Shown here piece by piece: positions 46,633 to 56,000 of a stretch of DNA of 64,000 nucleotides. Made by a program: the position numbers and the translations under genes. This DNA comes from Chlorocebus sabaeus (Eukaryota > Chordata > Mammalia > Primates > Cercopithecidae). Each line of letters starts with the position of its first letter. The stretch's first letter is position 1. The notes below the pieces were generated by a model, which saw nothing but the letters and a program-made list of their open reading frames with translations, made no database searches and was not told the origin of the DNA. The stretch lies in contig NC_132918.1 in the NCBI RefSeq assembly GCF_047675955.1, positions 86,319,139-86,383,138 on the forward strand, given 5' to 3'.

Positions 46633-47118
46633 AGTGCTTTTATTTTCTCACAAATCTGAGACACTAAGAGTAAAAAGAGGCTAGGGACCTTGTAGGTATA
46701 AGGGAAGAAGGTGTGCTATCAGTGTGTTTTGGAATAGGAAATTAATTGATCAGGGCAATATGTAGAGTTTATAGCAGATTAGCCATGTTTTGCATATTGC
46801 TATGCAAGTAGAAAATAGGAAGACAGTGACAAGGGAATTGAGGGTATTGAGTAGGGAGTGATTATCAAAATGAGCTGTCAAATTTAAGCCAGTTAAGAAG
46901 AAAATGGGTATAGGGTCATGTGAGAGGCAGTACCAGGGTGGTAGGGCAAACAGATTATAGGTTCTTGTGTAATTGAAGAATTGTTGAACTGGGGTACCCC
47001 TAGGAGTGAGTTGGAGAGATAGAAGTGGTACTTGGAAGACATTTGAAATTAACAAAGGATGAGTTTTTAGTAACGACAAATTCTAATGAATTACCCTGAG
47101 AGGAGTTGGTGGAGATGG
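46633..47118. other. Unassigned old sequence
   Basis: Similar purine-rich character to 45291-46278, likely the same decayed unit split by the Alu. No named family. Confidence 0.35.
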
Positions 47119-47522
47119 TGCAATTGCTTGAATGTTGTGCCTTCCAAAACTCATGTTGAAATTTAGTCACCAACGTGGCAGTATGAAGAGGTGGAGACTT
47201 CAAGAGGTGATTGGGTCATGAGAGCTCTGCCCTTATGAATGCATGAATCCACTGCTGAATCATTAATGGGTTATCATCGGAGTGGGACTGGAGGCTTTAT
47301 AAGAAGAAGAGAGACCTCAGCTAGATCATTTAGCTTCTTCACCATGTGATGCTCTGTGTCACCTTGGGTCTCTGTAGAGATTCTCTACCAGCAAGAAGGC
47401 TCTCACCAGATGGGACTCCTTCAATTGGAGGCATTCATAAGTGTAATAAATTCATTCATTTTCTTTACAAATTACCAGTTTCAGATATTCTGTTATAGGC
47501 AACCAAAAATAGAGTAAGACAG
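47119..47522 (+). mobile_element. MLT1-type MaLR solo LTR
   Basis: TGCAATTGCTTGAATGTTGT, AGTATGAAGAGGTGGAGACT, GGTGATTGGGTCATGAGAGC, AGGCTTTATAAGAAGAAGAG (TATA), TGATGCTCTGTGTCACC, GTATAAT-type polyadenylation zone, ending AATAGAGTAAGACAG. Nearly full length. Confidence 0.88.
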
Positions 47523-47533
47523 ATGGGATAGGG

Positions 47534-47887
47534 TGATATGGCTTGGCTGTGTTTCCACCCAAATCTCATCTTAAATTGTAGCTCCCATAATTCCCACATG
47601 TGGTGCGAAGGACCTGGTGGGAGATAATTGAATTTTGGGGGCCGGTCTTTCCCATGCTGTTCTCCTGATAGTAAATAAGTGTCATGAGATCTGATGGTTT
47701 TATAGAGTTTCCCCTATACAAGCTCTCTTGCCTGTAGCCATGTAAGATGTTACTTTGCTACTTATTCGCCTTCTGCCATGATTATGAGGTCTCCCCAGCC
47801 ATGTGGCATCCATTAAAACTCTTTCCGTTATAAATTACCCAGTCTTGGGTAATGTCTTTATTAGCAGCGTGAGAACAGGCTAATACA
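47534..47887 (+). mobile_element. THE1-type MaLR solo LTR
   Basis: TGATATGGCTTGGCTGTGTT, CCCACATGTGGTGCGAAGGA, GTCATGAGATCTGATGGTTT, CTTTGCTACTTATTCGCCTT, AAATTACCCAGTCTTGGGTA, ending GAACAGGCTAATACAA. Full-length THE1 LTR eleven bases after the MLT1 copy; younger than it. Confidence 0.93.
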
Positions 47888-47921
47888 ATGGGGTATAAGC
47901 TCATCAGAATAAGGAAGTCAA

Positions 47922-48222
47922 GCCTGGCGTGGTGGCTCGTGCCTGTAGTCCCAGCACTTTGGGTCTGAGGCAGGTGTATCACTTGAGGTCAGGAGTTCAA
48001 GACCAGCCTGGCCAACATGGTGAAGTCTCCTCTCTACTAAAGATGCAAAAAATTAGCTGGGTGTGGTGGTGCACTCTTGTAATCCCAGCTACTTGGCAGG
48101 CTGAGGCATGAGAATCGCTTGAACCTGGGAAGTGGAGGTTGCAGTGAGCTGAGACTGCACCACTGCACTCCAACCTGTGTGACACAGTGAGACTCCGTCT
48201 CAGAAAAAAAAATAAAGCTAAA
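47922..48222 (+). mobile_element. AluS, sense
   Basis: Perfect 14-base duplication AATAAGGAAGTCAA at 47908-47921 and 48223-48236. The left monomer lacks a few bases (CTTTGGGTCTGAGG). Confidence 0.95.
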
Positions 48223-48236
48223 AATAAGGAAGTCAA

Positions 48237-48804
48237 GGAAAGAGAGATCAGGTTACCAGAAGGAATGACTCTGTATGTTTATAGTATACACTGAAATTAT
48301 CAAGTGTTCTGTGATGACAGACAGTGAGAAAAAAAGGTCTCATCTGTAAGGAATAAGAAGTTACCCAGAAGTGTACAGATAATTGCCATAAGGATACGTA
48401 GTAGGGGATAGAATTTGATGATATGAGCTTTAAAGAAGTTGAAAATATTTAATAATAGGAAAGATGTATGTTCTAGAAAAGGCAATAAGATAAAGACAAC
48501 CATGGCACCTCCAGGTCCAGTGGGGTCTAGGGTACGTAAGAAGGAACAGCCTCCAATTTAGAGGACTCCTGGAAGAGCAGTGTCCCCAGGTGACACCTGA
48601 GTTCCAGTAGGAAAAGAAGGGAAAGGGAATAGTTACAAAGGAGATATGAGGAATTTTGTGAGTAACTAATTATGAATTCCATAGGGCAGAGTGAGGGGAC
48701 TTGAGCAACTGGGGAAATGTTATATGAGAGTCCAGACAAAAATGCCTCAAGGCCTGGAGTAAAGAGCCTAAACAGGATGGTTGGACTATTGTCCTAATAG
48801 TCTC
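48237..48804. other. Unassigned old sequence
   Basis: Purine-rich decayed text as at 46633-47118; no gene seen. Confidence 0.35.
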
Positions 48805-49095
48805 TATTATGAGCTGAATTATGTCTCCCTAAGATTCACATGTTGAAACCCTAGCCTCCGGTACTTCAGAGGGACCACACTGCAGACGGGGTCTTTAAGG
48901 AAGACATTTGGGTTGGCCCTAATCCAATCTGCAAACTAAAAATAGTGATTTCAGAAGAAACCAAATGTTCTGACACCTTGATCTTAGACTTCTAGCCTCC
49001 AGAACTGGGAAAACATACATAATAATTTCTGTTAGTTAAGCCATTCAGTCTGTGGTATTTTGTTATGGCAACCTTAGAAAATTAATACAGTCTTC
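48805..49095 (+). mobile_element. ERVL/MaLR-like LTR with internal deletion
   Basis: Starts ATGAGCTGAATTATGTCTCC, GATTCACATGTTGAAACCCT, GGGTTGGCCCTAATCCAATC, then jumps to the 3' block GACACCTTGATCTTAGACTT, CTAGCCTCCAGAACTGGGAA, GTGGTATTTTGTTATGGCAA, ending ATTAATACAG. The middle is missing. Family name not assigned. Confidence 0.7.
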
Positions 49096-49334
49096 TTGGT
49101 GAAAGTGAATAACACTTCTAATTACATCCTCATTTTTGGAACTGCTCTCTTAGATGTATTATGCTGATGAGCTAGGAAGCAGTGGGGGCCAAGGACATGG
49201 ACAATTCCTTCCAGAAGTATAGTTCTGTGGGTCCCCTTTCCTGTTTTGCCAAGGTCCAGTGTAATTTATTCTTTTGCCTATATTGTTTCTTAACTTACTT
49301 TTAATTCGTGATTCTTACTGATAATAAAATTGGA

Positions 49335-49460
49335 TAACTATATTTATTTATGCAACAAATATTTATTGCCTATTATGTGCCAAGCACAATTCTAGATACA
49401 CGGATATTAGGGAATGAAACAGATAAATCCCTGTCCTCACAGAGCTTACCTTCTAGTAGC
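49335..49460 (-). mobile_element. L2 3' end, antisense
   Basis: GCAACAAATATTTATTGCCT, ATTATGTGCCAAGCACAATT and CTGTCCTCACAGAGCTTACC follow the reverse of the L2 3' terminus. Confidence 0.75.
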
Positions 49461-49609
49461 TCTAACTAGGGGTTGCCTTTGTGGAATTTGATAGTTTTCA
49501 AACTGGACTTTTCATTTCTTATGACCAGTGTTTCCCTACTCCAATCCAAGTATTTTATTGTTACCAAATTCAATTTATAAAAGTAGAAAATGTATCATGT
49601 AACTATCCA

Positions 49610-49935
49610 CCTAGAAAAAAAATCAATTGATGCCTCCACATTGCCTTATAAATAAAATCCTTATTTCTCACTATGGCATTCAAGTTGTGCTTTGATGCTG
49701 AATCACTTGTTTGGGATCTGCCCCAAATTAAGGATCTGTGTCCTTCCTGAGAATCCTTATGCTTTCTTTTTTATTGCAAAATGGACATTTCAGGACACCG
49801 AAAGATGTAAACTTGTTACAGAAATTCACCATATGTTCATTCCCTATAAATACTCAAAAGATACTAGCTCTTCCCCGTGTGACTGTCAGTGCTTTGCTAG
49901 AAGTTGCCTACTCTGTAATGCTGAACTCTAATTGT
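49610..49935 (+). mobile_element. L2-like fragment, sense
   Basis: TGATGCCTCCACATTGCCTT, ATAAAATCCTTATTTCTCAC and ATGGCATTCAAGTTGTGC fit sense L2 text; the rest is more diverged. Confidence 0.5.
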
Positions 49936-50325
49936 TTGCTCAGCCTGGGGGCCTATACAGAACAGGTGTGGAGTAGGAGGAGGAAAGCCCAACCATGCGG
50001 TGGATTTCCAGGTCATCTGCTCTAGTACCTGAAAAGGGCTCCTGGTTTTCACTGCTTTTTCTGGTGAAAGCAGCTGATTCTCTAAACAATAGTTGTGGCT
50101 ATTATATATATGTTTCCATTTTTTTTTTAAATCTAGACCAGTAACGTGGATATTTTTATGCATATCTTATTGTAAGCGTATCATATTTTTAAGCATATCT
50201 TACTTTTGGCATATCTTACTGTAACAGTCACAGTCTAGGTAGGAAACAGGAGGTGCACTGAAAGTGATTTTACTGTAAAGAATGTAATGAAGAGACTATT
50301 TACAGAGGTATTAGCTGGGTTAAGA
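49936..50325. other. No recognised feature
   Basis: Overlapping frames on both strands (49692-50163) share no family motif. Confidence 0.45.
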
Positions 50326-50336
50326 GAACTAGGGGA

Positions 50337-50573
50337 GGCTGGGTGCGGTTGCTTATGTCTGAAATCCCAGCATTTTGGGAGGCCGAGGTGGGCAGATCAC
50401 TTGAGGCCAGGAGTTCCAGACCAGCCTGGCCAACATGCCAAAACCCTGTCTCTACTAAAAACACAAAAAATTAGCCAGGCGTTGTGGTGCACACCTGTAT
50501 TCCCAGCTACTCGGGAGGCTGAGGCATGAGAATCACTTGAACCTGGGAGGCAGAAGTTGCAGTGAGCCAAAAG
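50337..50573 (+). mobile_element. Alu, sense, 3'-truncated without A tail
   Basis: GGCTGGGTGCGGTTGCTTAT through GCAGTGAGCCAAAA, stopping about 50 bases before the usual Alu end. GAACTAGGGGA at 50326-50336 recurs at 50574-50584, so it looks like one insertion event that never had the last part. Confidence 0.92.
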
Positions 50574-50584
50574 GAACTAGGGGA

Positions 50585-51063
50585 AGTCATTACACTCTAG
50601 GCCTGAAGGGGCACTGGAAAGAAATTGTATTATTATTGACCCATGAGAGCTGAAGCCATGCAAAAGAGGCCTCTAGACAGGCCTTGCAGTCATAGAGGGA
50701 CAGGACTGTGGCCAAAATTTTGGGTTAAAGGCATGAAGAATACCCTGATATTTCTCTCCTTCCTTCTTTTGATTTTCTGCCAGTGCTTCCCATTAGTCAA
50801 TCACAACAGGAAGCCACAGGTCAAGGGGGCCTAGTGATTTATCTATAGGCTTCCAAGGGCACGGCTTGGTAGAGAAGTAGAAACAACAGATTTGGGGAGG
50901 GAAACAGCAAATACTGCTATTATAAATATTCTCTAGACCACAGGAAGTTTAAAAAAAATCACTAGATTGCAGGACAATTAAAAAATCCCTATAAATCTAT
51001 CTTTCTATTACCACTTCCTTCTTATTCCCACTTTTAACTTGCTGAGTGTTATCTCTGCCTAGC
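50585..51063. other. No recognised feature
   Basis: Unassigned DNA between an Alu and a MER5A. Confidence 0.45.
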
Positions 51064-51246
51064 ACTGGGGTGGGTAAACGTTTTCTGTAAAGCATATTTT
51101 AGACTTTGAGGTTTAAGAGGCAAGGTTGAAAATATTATGTTCTATTTATGTAGTGATTTAAAATGTAATTATTTGAACATATAAAAAACAGTCATTCAAA
51201 TTCAGTGGGGTAGATTTGGTCTGTGGGGTATACTTTGCTACCCTCT
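51064..51246 (+). mobile_element. MER5A hAT DNA transposon
   Basis: TGGGGTGGGTAAACGTTTTC, TGTAAAGCATATTTTAGACT, TTTGAGGTTTAAGAGGCAAG, GTAGATTTGGTCTGTGGGGT and ACTTTGCTACCCTC follow MER5A end to end. Confidence 0.82.
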
Positions 51247-51249
51247 GGC

Positions 51250-52270
51250 CTTGAAAGTCTTCTAAATTTTTGCTAGCCTAAAATCCACCTACTTTTCAAT
51301 GTCAAGTTCAAATAAAACCTCCCCTATGTGGCCTCTCATATTGGGACTCTGAGCTGTGAGTGACAGAATATCAACTTATTACTAACTTAAGCAAAACAGA
51401 GGATAAATTGAGAGTTTGCTGGTTGTAGATCCCAGAATCCAGGAGCTGCCGAAATGCCAGCTGCTCTGGGGATATCCTGCTTTGCTAGGTGGTAACATCA
51501 GAACATGCCCTCCTCATCTCCCTTTCTCTTCTCTTTGCTTCTGTCTTCAGTTTGGCTTCATCATCTCGTAGAGGCAGACCTTTTCCACAAGACATAGAAT
51601 GTATATCTCTTTATGTACCCAGGAAAGTATTCTGCTTGACCTGTCTTGGTCATCCAGCCACCCTTTGATGAACCCATGTCGATGGAGGAAGGGCGAAGAG
51701 TGATGTGGTAGTGTCGAGGTTCAGACATGGCACACGTTTGGGAGAGAAGCTCACCTCTGAGGAGGGGAGAAAGAGGTAGTTTCCCACAAGGAGGGTGCAT
51801 TCTGTTGCCAGGAGATGAAACAGGAGAGGCTGTCTATTTCGGAGAGAGAGAAATGTCACAATTACAGTCCAGTGTGTGCAGCTCTGTAACAGAGATAAGT
51901 CTGACGCCTCGTTACCACCCGCAGTACCTAACATCACACTTGGTAGACACATTCATGCGATTTTGATGAATGAATGACTCAGTTCTCCCAGCTGATTGTG
52001 TACACACTCTACTCCAAACTGGCCCGGAATTTTATCAGCTGCTCTTTATTCTGTACGTTGTATTCGGGGTTTTTATGGCCATCTATCATCTCTCTTCTAA
52101 TTTCGGGCGCCAAGAGAGTGTGAGACAGAGGCAGGCACGCAGTAAACATCCTGTGTTAATCTCAGTCCCAGATCCAGACCACAGAATGCTGACTCCCCCG
52201 CTCACGGGAACGATTGTGTTTTGGGTGACCCGTGTGGCCGTTTTGTTGAGGTCTTTAGGATACAAAGCCC
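51250..52270. other. Upstream flank of CCDC50, no gene recognised
   Basis: About 51270-51345 has weak L2 likeness (AAGTTCAAATAAAACCTCCC). The rest is unassigned, becoming GC-richer toward 52260. Frames on both strands at 51561-52278 are unsupported. Distal promoter elements could lie here. Confidence 0.4.
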
Positions 52271-52274
52271 CCAC

Positions 52275-53000
52275 CTAAAGACGCGACCCTCCCGTGAGAG
52301 GGGGGCAGGGCCCGGGGGCGGGAGCACAGCGGGGCCCCAGCCTCAGGCGCGTCACTGAGCACAAAGGAGACAACGGAGAGGCGGCAGCGGGCGCTGATCT
52401 TCGCTCGCCAGCCACTCGCAATTGCGGTTACAGACCTGCAGCTCCCCCTCCCCCACCCGGCCCGCCCGCCCGCCTTTCTGTCTCCTCTCTCCCTCCGTAC
52501 TGGACGGCCCCGGCCCATTTCCGGGCTCCGGGTATTTGGCATCGATTGGGGCCGGGGACGCGAAGCAGGTGGTCGCGGCGGGGCCGCGTGGTGGCGGCGG
52601 GGCAGCTGGGCCGCCAGCCTGGTGCGTCGGGGACCGTCTCCCGCTGCTTTGGTCACCAACCCCTGCCCGCCCGACCCGCTCCATTCTCCGGCCTGCGAGC
52701 CCTGCCGGCCGGACTTTGCGCCGCGTCCGGCGCTGCTGCTGCGCTCGGGGCGCCGGCGGTGGCCTGGAAGCCCGCGTTAAAGGGGCAACCGGGACCCCAG
52801 CCCAATATGGCTGAAGTCAGCATCGACCAGTCCAAGCTACCTGGAGTCAAGGAAGGTAAGGGCCGCGGAGGGAGGGCGCGCGGGACCCTCCCCTCTCGCA
52901 GCCCGAGGTTCTCCCAGGTCAGGGGCGTTGTCATTGCGGCTCCCGCGGCCCTCGCCCGGCGCCCGTCCTGCGTTGGCCTTGCCTGGACGTGAAGGGAATT
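52275..53000 (+). promoter_or_regulatory. CCDC50: CpG island and promoter of CCDC50, likely bidirectional
   Basis: Sharp change to high GC with dense CpG (GGCCGCGTGGTGGCGGCGGG, CGCCGCGTCCGGCGC). GC boxes include GGGGGCGGGA at 52314 and CGGGGCCGCG near 52579. An ETS-like CATTTCCGGG lies near 52516. No TATA box was seen, in keeping with a broad CpG-island promoter. The nearest gene on the minus side is UTS2B, so divergent transcription into UTS2B 5' exons is likely; in human the two 5' ends overlap (recalled). Confidence 0.88.
52807..52855 (+). CDS. CCDC50: CCDC50 (Ymer) exon 1, N-terminal 16 residues
   Basis: ATG at 52807 encodes MAEVSIDQSKLPGVKE, then the first base of the next codon, ending at a strong donor GAAG|GTAAGG. 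It matches the human CCDC50 N-terminus exactly as I recall it. The start context is good (A at -3, G at +4), and I see no other ATG in 52380-52806. CCDC50 is a coiled-coil cytosolic protein, tyrosine-phosphorylated after EGF. It binds ubiquitin, slows EGFR down-regulation, and has been reported as an autophagy receptor for ubiquitinated RIG-I/MDA5 and as a modulator of NF-kB. A human frameshift is linked to dominant deafness DFNA44. The coiled-coil and ubiquitin-interacting parts are encoded by later exons outside the window. Confidence 0.95.
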
Positions 53001-56000
53001 GAATTCAGGTTCTAGTGTGGGACCTTGGGCAAGTCACCGACGTTCCGAGCCTGTGTTTTTCTCCAGGGGGTGGTTGAGGGGGACTAGCACCACCCCCAGC
53101 AAGTGGCTGTGCCCGTGTTCTCGTGCATGGCAAAGCCTCGGTGAACGCTGAAGACCTGGGTAAATCTGACTTACCACGCTTCTTAAAAATCGAGGCCCAG
53201 CCTGGCTGGCTTGAAGGCTGGGAAGTGGGGAGGGGTTGACATTCGGTTCCGTGTGGAGCCTTTGTTTTGAAACATGACTCTTTCCCTCCTTCTCTCCCTA
53301 CTTTTCCTAGGCCAGCGTCTGGCTGGCTCACTGACTTTCCCACCTTCCTCAAGGTTTAAAAGTTTAGTCTTGGCTGTGTTCTGCGCGGGCGGGAAGCCAC
53401 TATAAGCATTTTCTTACAAACAAAACCAAACAAAAAACACGGGGGAGCAGGGGACTGATGACTTTGTCATTGCTTTTTATACCAATGACCGGGAAAATTG
53501 AGATTGATTGGTACTGACCTGGTTTCAGCTGACAGCAAGTAGCCTTTTGACTTCCCTTCTCTGTTTTTCCACCAGCTGCCTCAGGACCTAGCGTGTTTTT
53601 TTGTTTTGTTTTGTTGTTTTTTGTTTTTTTTACTGAGATCTCAGGTGCTGGATCGCCTTGTGCCTTGAGTTATCTTTGTTTATTCTTTGATCCTAGGAAG
53701 CATAGACGTTCCAGAGGGCTACTGCAGACCCCTACGTTCCAAGGGCTTGCAAAGTCGCCTTTTGTTGGGAATGTCATTTGTTGGGACTGAATATTGTAGC
53801 CTGAGGTGACGTGGAGATGTGGAATTGAAAATAATATTTGGTTTCTTGGAACTGCTTGTTTTATTACCAGCTTAATTTGACTCAGTTGGTCTTGTGTGTG
53901 CTCAGGCCAGCCCAGAAATCTCAAGAAAATTAAGGACTGCTTGATGGCTTTCCCAGAGTTTCAAGCACTAGGAGACTAGTGACTAGTGGTCACTGATTTG
54001 ATGTAGAATTTCTAATGGGCCTAGTTCGGTCTTATTGTTCCAGAAGGATGTTAAAGCTTAGGCGTGAGATTTTAGCGTTAACACTTTTCTACCTTTCTGT
54101 CCCGGGTATGGCTTTGATGAAGAGTTAGGGCTTTCACTTGTGGAAAACAGTTTTCACTCTGCTGTCAAGACTAAGGAGCCTGAGTGATAGGAAAGGCAGA
54201 TCAATACTTTGAGAGTTCTTATCTTAGAGATTGTCTGGTTATCCTTTGCTTTTGGATATAAGGGGTTTTTTTGTGTGCGTTTGTGTTGGGTTTGTCTCTA
54301 GAGAAAGAGTGATCCTGGTGCAGTGTGTAGTGCATCATGAGTAGAATGAAAATTGGAGTTCAAACAAAATCTGGTATGAATAGTATTAATCATATAGTGC
54401 TATGATTTTATCCAATCCCCTATTAATTTGAGTGACCTGGAAAAAACATAAAACTCTTTATATACATTTGTATTACTCTTAGGTTTTCTGATTTCTTACC
54501 AATATATGAATGATTTATTTTAACGTATTGTTTCTGAAGGAGTTCCACAAATACCTTCCATCTAAAAATGCAAGATTTTTCGATTTCCACACTCTAAAGT
54601 CTAATACATTTAAATTAGCTTTCATTTTGCGTAATACGGTGTTTGGCTATCTCTTTTATGTAATCTGGTAAATTGGTAAGGAAATTTAGTGTGGCTCTTT
54701 CATTAAGTTAGAATTAAATATTTGTTACTTTTGAAGATGGTCGGGAATTGATGAGATCACTGTCTTTGTAAACATCTGACTTTTCTGGTTCCAAGATCAT
54801 CAAAGGAAATGATGTATTATTCTAGGAATGTCCTATTAATGGTGGTGAAGTTTTTTGATCTGAAAAGTGTTCAAGTCTAATAAAGTGTATCCTTCCTTAA
54901 TATAACTCTTAATTATGGCCCAGTTACTCCCTAACAGTGTCTTTATCCTAATTAAAGAGAATGAAGCTGGTGCCCCTGATAGGGTAAAACATGCGCAAAC
55001 ATTGAGACTGTGGTAATACTGAAACTCCAACTTTATTTGAGAAGGGTTAGTAGTAGTAATTAGTTTAATATTCTGATGTAGATATTTGAAGCCCATTCAA
55101 AAAAAATTCCTGTATCTGTCTACTCTACTTCTTAATTTAAACTTTTGGTAGATTTATATACACTTACAATTTATATTCAAGTTGGTATCGTGGGGTAGAT
55201 TTCAATAGAGATTACGAATAAAATAGTGTAGTGAATGTGTGCCCCTTTCCATTGCTGTTTAGGAGAGGATGGAGCACCCTGTGACCTTTTGTTGTGAACA
55301 TTTCAATAGAGGTCGTGGGTAGCAGCTGACATTAGGGTAAGGGGATATTTAAAAATCTTTCCTAGGTTGAAATCTAATGCTTGCTTACTTAGTTTTTAAG
55401 GAAGTCAAAAATACTCATCATTTAGACAGACTTTTTGAAAATACACACGCACATCTATGGTAGTATTTATACCTTGGTAAATCTCTTAAACTGGGAGACG
55501 AAGGGAAATGGTTGAGTTCATATGTAGGTGAAAAGAATCAAGTCAACTAAGTGTCAGCACATCCTTTTTTTTTTTTGGTTAAAAGTATGTTTGGAACATC
55601 TGTATACTTTTTGTAATGGAAAATACTGTTGCCAATATTCAGGAATAATACTTTATTTCTTCTGAAACATTTGAGGTTCTAGATTTGAAATAATTTCCAG
55701 CCATTTTAAACTTCAGTAGATCTATAACTGAAATGCAAAATGCAATTTGCGAATGTTAGGGAAAGGAACAGGCATGTTTCAATAATATTCTGAAAGTTTC
55801 TTAGTTTAGAGTTCAGAGTTGAAAACATATTTTTCTAAAAATGAACACTTTTAATCACTTGACAAACTTACATTTTTTGGGGGGGTCAGTTTTAGTTGCT
55901 TCTTTGAATTTTTCTTTTCTGAACCAGTAATCAAGACCACCTACTTTACTTTTGCTCTCCAAGTTCCTGTATGGGTAAATGAATTGTCCACTTGCCATAA

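Noticed and set aside
52255..52934. Several overlapping antisense and off-frame open frames in the CpG island
   Set aside because: Low-complexity Arg/Pro/Gly/Ala peptides with no family likeness; composition artefacts.
52294..52992. Long frame spanning the CpG island and the CCDC50 start
   Set aside because: It starts on GTG, crosses the exon 1 donor into the intron, and is long because GC-rich DNA has few stops. Only 52807-52855 is accepted as coding.
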